Notes under the pieces: model-generated
Told to the model about the DNA's origin: nothing
Database searches by the model: none
What the model saw: only the letters and a program-made list of their open reading frames with translations
Part shown: piece after piece, positions 57,472 through 64,000 of the stretch
How positions within the stretch are numbered: the first letter of the stretch is position 1
How the letters are laid out: each line of letters opens with the position of its first letter
NCBI RefSeq assembly: GCF_900156895.1
Contig: NZ_FTPD01000005.1
Location: forward strand, 256,741-320,740
Reading direction: 5' to 3'
Length of the DNA stretch: 64,000 nt
DNA from: Mesorhizobium prunaredense
GTDB taxonomy: Bacteria > Pseudomonadota > Alphaproteobacteria > Rhizobiales > Rhizobiaceae
Position numbers and translations under genes: made by a program

Positions 57472-58142
57472 AATTGCACCTCGCCATGAGCCGCACCCAT
57501 GCGCTGCTCCAACCGGCGGGCCAGCATGATCAGCGGATAGCAGACGATGAAATAGCCGAGGCCGACGAGGAAGAAGACCAGCAGGCCGTTGGGCACACGC
57601 TGCACCACCAGCCAGCCGACGCGGGTGAGGTCGGTGAGCCCGATGGCCGAGACAACAGAGGAATCCTTGATCAGCAGCACATACTGCCCGACCAGTGGCG
57701 GCAGCACGATGCGCATCGCCTGCGGCAGCACCACCTGGCGCATGCGATGCCAGCGCGACAGGCCGGACGCCAGCGCCGCCTCGACCTGGCCAGTCGGTAC
57801 CGAGCGGATGCCGGCGACGACGATTTCGCAGATGAAGCAGGCGGCCAGATTGGTCAGCGCGATTATGCCGGCGGTGAAGGCGTCCAGCTCGATGCCGAGT
57901 TCCGGCAGGATGAAGAAGATCAGGAAGATCTGCACCAGGAACGGCGTGCCGCGGATCAGGTCGACCCAGGCGCCGATCACGCTGCTGATCAGCCGGTTGC
58001 CGCCGGTCCGCAGGATGCCGAGGCCAAAGCCGATCAGCGTGCCCAGCACCAGGCTGACCAGCGACAGCATCACGGTCATGCCGAGGCCGCGCAAGGCGAG
58101 GGGATAGCTGCCGGCGAGGCTTTGCAGCTGCTGCCAGATCAT
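57468..58142 (-). CDS. Polar amino acid ABC transporter permease
   Basis: 224 residues with several membrane helices and the EAA loop [20 protein letters not shown]. The N-terminal block [20 protein letters not shown] matches the HisM/GlnP family. It overlaps the previous permease (start inside its stop region) and the ATPase downstream by four bases each, a tightly coupled arrangement. Confidence 0.9.
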   Translation of the reverse strand: MIWQQLQSLAGSYPLALRGLGMTVMLSLVSLVLGTLIGFGLGILRTGGNRLISSVIGAWVDLIRGTPFLVQIFLIFFILPELGIELDAFTAGIIALTNLAACFICEIVVAGIRSVPTGQVEAALASGLSRWHRMRQVVLPQAMRIVLPPLVGQYVLLIKDSSVVSAIGLTDLTRVGWLVVQRVPNGLLVFFLVGLGYFIVCYPLIMLARRLEQRMGAAHGEVQL

Positions 58143-58810
58143 GTCCGTGCCCCCGCTAGGCCGAGCCAGCGCCCGGACAGCGCCGCCAGTCCCTTCAGCC
58201 CGTAATAGAGCAGAAGATAGAAGGCGGCGATGGTGATGAAACCTTCCGCCGGCATGAAGCGGTCGGAGGCGAGCAATTGTCCGGCACGCGTCAGTTCGGC
58301 GACCGCGATCAGCGACAGCAGAGCCGAATCCTTGACCAGCACGATCGCCTGTCCGAGCAGCGGCGGGATCGTCACCTTGAACGCCTGCGGCAGGATGACT
58401 AGGCGCATGCGTTGGACATAGGTCATTCCCGAAGCGACACCGGCCTCGACCTGGCCGCGCGGGATCGACAGGATACCGGCGCGGATGATCTCGGCGACAT
58501 AGGCGCCGCTGTTCAGCGACAAAGCAAGGATGCCGACGACGAGCTCAGGCAGAATGATGCCGAGCCGCGGCAGGCCGAAATAGAGGAAATAAAGCTGCGC
58601 CAGCAAGGGCGTGGCGCGCACCGCGTCGATATAGGCCTTGGCCGGCACGCGAAACAGCCAGCCGCGCTGCAGGTTCATGGCGGCGAGCACGATGCCGACG
58701 GCGAGCGCCCCGGCAAAGGAAAGGACAGACAGCCACACGGTCGTGACGAGGCCCTGCCCGAACAGGGGCAGATATTCGACGATGGTGCGGAGGCTGAAAT
58801 TTTCGAGCAT
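58139..58810 (-). CDS. Polar amino acid ABC transporter permease
   Basis: 223 residues, HisQ/GlnP type, with the EAA loop [20 protein letters not shown] and the N-terminal [20 protein letters not shown]. Forms the inner-membrane channel with the second permease. Between it and the binding-protein gene lies an AT-rich repeat array of ~135 bases. Confidence 0.9.
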   Translation of the reverse strand: MLENFSLRTIVEYLPLFGQGLVTTVWLSVLSFAGALAVGIVLAAMNLQRGWLFRVPAKAYIDAVRATPLLAQLYFLYFGLPRLGIILPELVVGILALSLNSGAYVAEIIRAGILSIPRGQVEAGVASGMTYVQRMRLVILPQAFKVTIPPLLGQAIVLVKDSALLSLIAVAELTRAGQLLASDRFMPAEGFITIAAFYLLLYYGLKGLAALSGRWLGLAGART

Positions 58811-58824
58811 CGCTGGGCGGTGAA

Positions 58825-58960
58825 TGGTGAATAGTGAATGGTTAAAGAGGGAGTAGTGAATGGTGAATAGGGATTAGCGAAGAGGGATTGGCGAATAGAG
58901 AATAGCGAATAGCGAGTAGCGATTTACTATTCACTATTCACTATTGTCTATTCACACTAC
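58825..58960. repeat. AT-rich array of GAATAGTGAATAG-type units
   Basis: At least eight degenerate copies of a 7-8-base unit (GTGAATA, GCGAATA, AGAATAG) run from 58825 and end in the inverse (CTATTCACTATTCACTATT), so the array can fold into a long hairpin. Base composition is far more AT-rich than the flanking genes. It separates the binding-protein gene from the permeases. Confidence 0.8.
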
Positions 58961-58961
58961 A

Positions 58962-59768
58962 TCAGTGATCCTTCTTCCAGTCGTCGGAATTGACCCAGTA
59001 GTCGAGGTTCTTCTGCAGGCGGCCGTCGAGGCTGACCTGGTCGAGGAACAGGTTCATCCAGGTCAGCAGGTCCTGCTCGTCATAGCGCGTGGCGAAGGCC
59101 AGCGGCTCCTTCGACAGCATGTCCGGCATGATGGTGAAGCTGCCGGCCGGGTAGGCGGTCGACTGGCCCTTGACCGCCGAGACGTCGTTGACGCCACAAT
59201 CGGCCTGGCCATTGTTGACGGCGTCGAGCAGCAGCGGGCCGCCGCCCTTGTAGCTCTTGATGTCGGCGTCGGGGAAGGCCTTCTTGGCCTCCTTCTCGCC
59301 GGTGGCGCCGAGCAGCACGGCGATCTTGGTGCCCTTGGCCTTGCAATCCTCGGTGGATTTGAACTTGCCGTCGGCCTTGGTGAAGACGGTGCTGCCGGTG
59401 TACATGTAAGGCTTGGTGAAGGCGACCTTCATCGCCCGCGCCAGCGTCGGCGTCATGTCGGCGACCAGAAGATCGGCCTTGCCCGACAGCAGCGCCGGGA
59501 TCAGACCGTCCCAATCGAAATCCAAAAAGGTGATCTTGACGCCCATTTCCTTGGCCATCAGTTCGGCAAGCTCGACCGAACTGCCGGTGCGCTCGCCGGC
59601 AGCACCGACCAGCGAGAAGGGCGGTCCCTGCGTCTGCACGGCAACGCGCAACTCGCCGCGCTTGGTGATCTCGTCGAGCGTTCCGGCACTGGCCGCGGCA
59701 GTGAGGCCGGCGAGCGCAAGGCCTGCGATGAAAAGCTTGGCAATCATCGCAATCTTCATTGGCGTCAT
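58962..59768 (-). CDS. Amino acid ABC transporter periplasmic binding protein
   Basis: 268 residues from ATG 59768, with GGAGG eight bases upstream. The signal peptide (IAMIAKLFIAGLALAGLTAA, cleaved near ASA) is followed by the family 3 solute-binding fold: GELRVAVQTQGPPFSLVGAA, FDWDGLIPALLSGKADLLVA and DMTPTLARAMKVAFTKPY. Tyr/Phe and Arg positions fit an alpha-amino acid ligand. Adjacent saccharopine-dehydrogenase-like gene suggests a basic amino acid, but this is inference. Confidence 0.9.
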   Translation of the reverse strand: MTPMKIAMIAKLFIAGLALAGLTAAASAGTLDEITKRGELRVAVQTQGPPFSLVGAAGERTGSSVELAELMAKEMGVKITFLDFDWDGLIPALLSGKADLLVADMTPTLARAMKVAFTKPYMYTGSTVFTKADGKFKSTEDCKAKGTKIAVLLGATGEKEAKKAFPDADIKSYKGGGPLLLDAVNNGQADCGVNDVSAVKGQSTAYPAGSFTIMPDMLSKEPLAFATRYDEQDLLTWMNLFLDQVSLDGRLQKNLDYWVNSDDWKKDH

Positions 59769-59876
59769 TGGGCATTCCTCCTTGTTGTCGTTTGTTATTT
59801 TCACTTTGCTGTCCCACCCCTTGGGGTGCTTTTTGAGCGGCAGCGCCGTTGCCGGCGACCACCGTTCGAAAATCCT

Positions 59877-61040
59877 TCAATCCCAGTCGATCGTTTCGGA
59901 TACCCGTAGACCGCGTCTGGCCAGCTCATCGAGAAAGCGGCCGTCGGGCACATGCAGCAGCGGATTGAGCAGGCCGGGCTCGGTAATTTCGCCCCGCGCC
60001 AGCATCTGCGCCACGATGCTGGCGGGATAGCCGACGCCGAGGCTCATGCCGAACAGGCCGGAGGCGAGGTCGCGTTCGATGACCAGGTCCGACATCACCG
60101 TCTTGCGGCGGCCATCTTGGGTGCCGGTAAAGACATTGCGCATCACGCAAAGGTCCTTTTCGTCGGCGCCGTATTGCAGTTGCGGGCCGAGCAGCCGGCC
60201 GAGAAATTCACGTGGGCTGGCGCCAACGCCGGGCACCTTGTCCTCGGAAAGGAAGCCAAGCTCCTTCAGCGGCGCCCAGAACGCCGACCAGCCCGGCCAG
60301 CGCAGCGAATAGCGGCCGGAGCGCTGCAGCCCCTTGGCGGCGGCAAGCATGTCGGCATAATGCGGCGCGTCGCCATTGGGGAAGGCTTCCAGCCTGCCCA
60401 ACCCCACGACCTCGATCTGATGGATGAAGCGATTTTCATGTTGCTGGCCGGCCGGCACATCGACCCGCTTGCCGCCCTCGACCAGCACGCTGTCGCGGTT
60501 CTGGCTCATCAGAACCATGTCAAAATTCCAGCTCACCTTGTAGCATAGCGGCTTGGCCATCGCCTTCGGCTCGGGGATACCGCCGCAATAGGAATCAATC
60601 GCCGTGATGGCGTCGAACTGCCTTGCGGCGCGCGCGTAGAGCACAAGGTCGATGCCGGGGTCGAGCCCGCATTCGGTCATGATCGAAAGGCCGGCCGCTT
60701 CCGCCGCCGGGTCGAGGTCAGCGATCGTCTTGCCGTAATTGGTGGTGACCAGCGGCGTGCGCGTCGTGATCGCGGCCAGCACCGCCTCGCGCATCAGCGG
60801 CTGCGGCAACAGGTCGATTGCGGCGTCCACACCCGTCAACACGTTCGCCAACACAGGGGCGATCGCGCCTTCGGGCACGACGAAACGCACGCGGGCAAGG
60901 TCGGTCAGGCCGCCAAGCCGGGCCGCACCGTCTGGTGCAGTATCGACGCAGACGACTTCTTCGACACCGGCGCTGGCGACGAGATCGGCGATCGCCGCCC
61001 GGCCTTGCAGGCCGAGGCCGCCGAGAACCGCGATCTTCAT
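59877..61040 (-). CDS. Saccharopine dehydrogenase-like oxidoreductase
   Basis: 387 residues from ATG 61040 (AAAGGAAATACC upstream), overlapping the Lrp stop (ATGA). The Rossmann start KIAVLGGLGLQGRAAIADLV and the middle block TNYGKTIADLDPAAEAAGLS followed by GLDPGIDLVL are those of saccharopine reductase/dehydrogenase family proteins. It may act in lysine breakdown or in another NAD(P)-linked amino acid step. It is the enzyme of the operon, with the transporter bringing in its substrate. Confidence 0.85.
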   Translation of the reverse strand: MKIAVLGGLGLQGRAAIADLVASAGVEEVVCVDTAPDGAARLGGLTDLARVRFVVPEGAIAPVLANVLTGVDAAIDLLPQPLMREAVLAAITTRTPLVTTNYGKTIADLDPAAEAAGLSIMTECGLDPGIDLVLYARAARQFDAITAIDSYCGGIPEPKAMAKPLCYKVSWNFDMVLMSQNRDSVLVEGGKRVDVPAGQQHENRFIHQIEVVGLGRLEAFPNGDAPHYADMLAAAKGLQRSGRYSLRWPGWSAFWAPLKELGFLSEDKVPGVGASPREFLGRLLGPQLQYGADEKDLCVMRNVFTGTQDGRRKTVMSDLVIERDLASGLFGMSLGVGYPASIVAQMLARGEITEPGLLNPLLHVPDGRFLDELARRGLRVSETIDWD

Positions 61041-61573
61041 GGTATTTCCTTTCGCCCAGTTTCGTCGCGCCCAGTTTCGTCGCGCTTGGTCTCGTCCGAC
61101 CAGCAGCCTTCCGGCAGGCTGACCCATTTGTTGCAGGAGGCCATGACGACGAACGTCTCGCTGCGCACGACTTCGCCCGGCTCGCCGGCGCCGGGGATCA
61201 GCTCGCTGGTGACGCGATAGAGATCGGCGACATCGCCGGCCACCGTCACGTCGACGATGATGTCGAAGCGTCCGGTGACCACCGAGGCTGAGTTCACGAA
61301 AGGCAGTTCGGCGATGCGCTGCGCCAGTTCCCGGGCGCGGCCGCGCCCCTGCGCATTGATGCCGACGATCGCCGAGATCAATTCTGGGCGCTCGGTCAGG
61401 TTGAGCAGCCCGACAATCTTGAGCAGGTTGCGGTCAAGCAGGTTGCGCAGCCGCATGCGCACCGTCGGGACCGAGACGGCCATCTTCTCGGCGAGCCGAT
61501 TGACGCCAAGCTGCGCATCCTGCGACAGCAGCTTGACAAGTCGCCGGTCGGTCTGATCGAGATGTTCCCGCAA
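61037..61573 (-). CDS. Lrp/AsnC-family regulator heading the amino acid operon
   Basis: 178 residues. The AsnC helix-turn-helix is at 5-55 (LDQTDRRLVKLLSQDAQLGV, VSVPTVRMRLRNLLDRNLLK), followed by the RAM domain (FVNSASVVTGRFDIIVDVTV). The C-terminal tail WSDETKRDETGRDETGRKEI is an extension encoded by three ~15-bp repeats that also cover the overlap with the dehydrogenase start. It probably senses the imported amino acid and controls this operon. Confidence 0.88.
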   Translation of the reverse strand: MREHLDQTDRRLVKLLSQDAQLGVNRLAEKMAVSVPTVRMRLRNLLDRNLLKIVGLLNLTERPELISAIVGINAQGRGRARELAQRIAELPFVNSASVVTGRFDIIVDVTVAGDVADLYRVTSELIPGAGEPGEVVRSETFVVMASCNKWVSLPEGCWSDETKRDETGRDETGRKEIP

Positions 61574-61746
61574 ACACTCAGGCTTTCATAAATGAAAAGA
61601 ATTTATCGACTTTTCTTTCTGATATGAAAACAGCTTAGGGTGTATCTTTTGAAATCGCAAGAGAGTTCGCCCGTCTGTCAACAAGGCCGGATGGTGTATC
61701 CCGGAATACGGGAGGGCGGTGTCGTGGCCGACCGAGGGCATGCCGA

Positions 61747-62670
61747 CTAACGCGACTTCTCGATCCCCGGAATGCCGCGAATCCGCTCGGCGAGAAAATC
61801 GACCAGCAGCCGGACCCTGGCAATGCCCGCGCGCTCCGGGACGATCAGCATGCTCAACGGAATGGGAGACGGGGCGTAGTCCGGCAGGATCACCTCCAGC
61901 CGGCCGGCCGCGAGGAGATCGTCGACAAGCCAGTGATGGGCAGGTGCGATGCCGCGACCGGCGACGAGGGCTTCGCGCGCGGCAAGCCCATGGTCGACCC
62001 GAAATCGGCCGCCAAAGGGCACCGCGTGGCGTTCGCCGCCCGGCCCCTGCAGGGCGAGCGTGTCGCTTCCCGCGATGTTCGACATCCGGATGCCTTCATG
62101 GCCAGGCAGATCCTGTGGGACAGCCGGTCTGCCCCGCGCCGCCAGATAGGCGGGTGCTGCCACCAGCAAACGCCGGGACTGGCCGAGCGCCCGCAGTTTC
62201 ATCGAGCTGTCGGTGAGCGGACCGAGGCGAAGCGCGATGTCGACGCCCTCCCGCACAAGGTCGATGCGCTCGTCGGTGAGGCTGAGATCGACCCCGATGT
62301 CGGGGTAGCGGTCCTGAAAGGCGAAGATCAGCCGACTGATGTGCAAGACCCCGAGCGCCGCCGTGCAGGATATCCGGATCGTGCCGGCCGACGCGCCGCG
62401 CGTGCCCCGCGCCTCGTCGCCGGCCTGCTCGACGAGGCGCAGGATCTGGATGCTGTCGGCATAGTAACGGCTGCCTTCATCGGTCATCGTGACACGCCGG
62501 GTGGTCCTGCTGAGCAAGGGCACCCCGACGGCGTCTTCGAGCTCGCGCAAATGCCGCGTGACCGTCGACTGCCCAACCCCGAGCTCGCGCGCAACCGCCG
62601 ACAGGCTGCCGCGCTCGGCGACGCGAACGAAGGTGCGCATGCGCTCGAGTGTGACGTCAGACCTATCCAT
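61747..62670 (-). CDS. LysR-family transcriptional regulator
   Basis: 307 residues. The winged helix-turn-helix is at ~8-65 (MRTFVRVAERGSLSAVAREL, QSTVTRHLRELEDAVGVPLL) and the co-inducer domain spans ~90-300. It is divergent from an NAD(P)H-quinone oxidoreductase gene; the 92-bp gap carries a dyad. The likely target is that gene and its own promoter. The ligand is unknown. Confidence 0.9.
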   Translation of the reverse strand: MDRSDVTLERMRTFVRVAERGSLSAVARELGVGQSTVTRHLRELEDAVGVPLLSRTTRRVTMTDEGSRYYADSIQILRLVEQAGDEARGTRGASAGTIRISCTAALGVLHISRLIFAFQDRYPDIGVDLSLTDERIDLVREGVDIALRLGPLTDSSMKLRALGQSRRLLVAAPAYLAARGRPAVPQDLPGHEGIRMSNIAGSDTLALQGPGGERHAVPFGGRFRVDHGLAAREALVAGRGIAPAHHWLVDDLLAAGRLEVILPDYAPSPIPLSMLIVPERAGIARVRLLVDFLAERIRGIPGIEKSR

Positions 62671-62676
62671 TATTCG

Positions 62677-62690
62677 GCATAATCTTATGC
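62677..62690. promoter_or_regulatory. Dyad GCATAATCTTATGC in the LysR/oxidoreductase divergent promoter
   Basis: A perfect 6-6 dyad with a 2-base centre, seven bases from the LysR start codon, in the place where LysR regulators usually bind (T-N11-A geometry is possible at this site). Function inferred. Confidence 0.5.
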
Positions 62691-62762
62691 ATTGCTCAGA
62701 TATAGCGGATCATCTCGGGCCTAGCTACCTTCAGCGCCATCATCCTTCTTCGGAGTGGCCCC

Positions 62763-63593
62763 ATGAAAGTCCTGCTTGTTTTTGCTCATCCTGAACCGCG
62801 TTCGCTCAACGGCGCACTGCGTGACGTCGCCATCAGGGAACTCGAGGCCCAGGGCCACGAGGTGCGGGTGACTGATCTCTATGCCGATGGCTGGAAAGCC
62901 GAGGTGGACCGTGCCGACTTTCCGTCGTGGCCGCCCGAAGCACGCTTACTGCCGGCTGGGGCATCCAAAAAGGCTTTTGCGACCAACACGCTAACCGAAG
63001 ATGTTAAAACAGAGATCGACAAGCTGCTGTGGGCCGACACGCTGATCCTCCAGTTCCCGCTGTGGTGGTACGCCATGCCGGCGATCCTCAAGGGCTGGGT
63101 CGACCGGGTGTACGCCTACGGCTTCGCCTATGGTGTCGGCGAGCATAGCGACAAGCGGTGGGGTGACCGCTTCGGCGAGGGAACGCTCGCCGGCAAGCGC
63201 GCGATGCTGATCGTGACCGCCGGCGGCTGGGAGGAGCATTATTCCGCCCGCGGCGTCAATGGCCCGATCGACGACCTGTTGTTCCCGATCAATCACGGGA
63301 TCCTTTACTATCCGGGTTATGACGTGCTTCCGCCGTTCGTCGTCTACAGAGTGGATCGTTTCGGCGAGGCCGATTTCGAGCCTGTCGCGGAGCGCCTGCG
63401 CGAAAGGATGCGGACGATCGAGACAACCCGGCCGATTCCCTATCGGCAGCAGAATGGCGGGGACTACCACATCCCGAACATGCAGCTCCGCTCTGAACTG
63501 GGCGACCCGGGCGCCACAGGGTTCGCGCTTCACGAGGATCGCAAAACCGCGAAATCGGCGACGCCGCGTTCGACTTTGCGGGACGTGGCCTGA
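62763..63593 (+). CDS. NAD(P)H dehydrogenase (quinone), flavodoxin-fold
   Basis: 276 residues from ATG 62763. The NQO1/KefF-type flavodoxin fold is clear: MKVLLVFAHPEPRSLNGAL at the start, LQFPLWWYAMPAILKGWVDR (FMN/FAD-binding block) and TAGGWEEHYS. It reduces quinones or electrophiles by two electrons in the cytoplasm. The tail after ~240 (ALHEDRKTAKSATPRSTLRD) is longer and more basic than usual. Divergent from the LysR regulator, which probably controls it. Confidence 0.9.
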   Translation: MKVLLVFAHPEPRSLNGALRDVAIRELEAQGHEVRVTDLYADGWKAEVDRADFPSWPPEARLLPAGASKKAFATNTLTEDVKTEIDKLLWADTLILQFPLWWYAMPAILKGWVDRVYAYGFAYGVGEHSDKRWGDRFGEGTLAGKRAMLIVTAGGWEEHYSARGVNGPIDDLLFPINHGILYYPGYDVLPPFVVYRVDRFGEADFEPVAERLRERMRTIETTRPIPYRQQNGGDYHIPNMQLRSELGDPGATGFALHEDRKTAKSATPRSTLRDVA

Positions 63594-63643
63594 CGCAGCA
63601 TCCCGAGAAGATCGGGCAAGGCGCCCGAAATCTGTGGGATGAA

Positions 63644-64000
63644 TCAGCGACCGGCCCGGAAAATCGCCACCGCAGCAGCCGTCAGTGCGGCATTGCCTGA
63701 TGCCGTAGTGCCGTCCGGAAGCGCCTTGCCGTCTTCCAGCCCGACACGCGTCGACCAGTGGCGCTCCGCCGCTCGGTGCACGAATGGCCAGACCGTCGCG
63801 TCGGAACCATGCAGCAGAATGGCGCGGCGCATCCCGGCCCGGTCGAGCACGGCCGCGATGCCATCTGAGACAGCAAAAGCCTCGTCCAACTCCTGCTCGG
63901 AAATCTCGATCAGGATGCGCAGCACCTGGCTGCCATGGTCGAGGCGGACCAGGCGCTCGGCATCGGCGACGGAGGCGAGCCCGGCCTCGACGCCGATGCC
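63644..64000 (-). CDS. BKACE (DUF849) 3-keto-5-aminohexanoate cleavage enzyme-like, C-terminal end
   Basis: The frame is open to the window edge, so only ~118 C-terminal residues are seen. The first visible residues GIGVEAGLASVADAERLV match the beta-keto acid cleavage enzyme family near the end of its TIM barrel, and RILIEISEQELDEAF follows in order. These zinc enzymes cleave beta-keto acids with acetyl-CoA. The active-site half lies outside the window, so the substrate class cannot be set. Confidence 0.7.
   Translation of the reverse strand, partial: GIGVEAGLASVADAERLVRLDHGSQVLRILIEISEQELDEAFAVSDGIAAVLDRAGMRRAILLHGSDATVWPFVHRAAERHWSTRVGLEDGKALPDGTTASGNAALTAAAVAIFRAGR

Noticed and set aside
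58825..58960. Possible origin or iteron array
   Set aside because: Units are short, degenerate and end in their own inverse; no rep or DnaA gene is nearby.

Overview
The window is high-GC DNA from an alphaproteobacterium. Rhizobial-type intergenic palindromes, a DUF1127 gene, MocR- and Lrp-type regulators, polar amino acid ABC transporters, a ThuA-type sugar gene and a complete Ehu/Eut/Doe ectoine locus point to Hyphomicrobiales, most likely Mesorhizobium or a close relative. That assignment is an inference from gene content. I saw no rRNA, tRNA, CRISPR array, replication origin, integrase or intact transposase.

Layout. 1-2.5 kb: the tail of an acetate kinase, a DUF883-like membrane protein, repeat DNA and an exported DUF1254 protein. 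2.7-7.0 kb: a SorC-type pseudogene, then a MocR regulator divergent from a lysE / dapA-like / lysE operon. 7-13.8 kb: small and hypothetical genes, two decayed fragments, a Tat-type aldo/keto reductase, acylphosphatase, and an overlapping nucleotidyltransferase-metallophosphoesterase pair. 13.8-22 kb: an orphan nuoD, an L-2-hydroxyglutarate oxidase-like enzyme, a class III aminotransferase, a GSU2403-type nucleotidyltransferase behind two palindromes, a TPP riboswitch with ykoF, and a zinc-type alcohol dehydrogenase.

22.1-35.7 kb is the best-understood part: uptake and breakdown of ectoine and 5-hydroxyectoine. EhuABCD imports the solute. EutABC probably convert hydroxyectoine to ectoine. DoeA and DoeB open the ring and deacetylate the product to diaminobutyrate. 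DoeD and DoeC carry it on to aspartate. DoeX (Lrp type) and EnuR (MocR type) are divergent regulators between the two arms, and repeated or dyad motifs lie in all three control regions.

35.7-45.6 kb: a membrane-anchored phytochelatin-synthase-like protease, a GNAT gene framed by inverted repeats ending in CTAG, a translationally coupled type III polyketide synthase / methyltransferase / flavoprotein operon, a berberine-bridge-type flavoprotein and a DUF2778 protein. 45.9-52.3 kb: thuA plus a Gfo/Idh/MocA dehydrogenase, a GFA gene, then a coupled operon of an N-formylglutamate amidohydrolase-like protein, a DUF1704 (QEGLA) metallopeptidase-like protein and an ATP-grasp ligase. This operon is bounded by two copies of the GFA gene end and is the strongest candidate here for an undescribed system, because it pairs a peptide-bond-forming fold with a carboxypeptidase-type fold. 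52.5-56.5 kb: an adenylate cyclase with an outer sensor region, an exported histidine phosphatase and an O-methyltransferase. 56.7-61.6 kb: an Lrp-controlled operon of a saccharopine-dehydrogenase-like enzyme and a polar amino acid ABC transporter. The right end holds a LysR regulator divergent from an NAD(P)H-quinone oxidoreductase, and the end of a BKACE (DUF849) gene.
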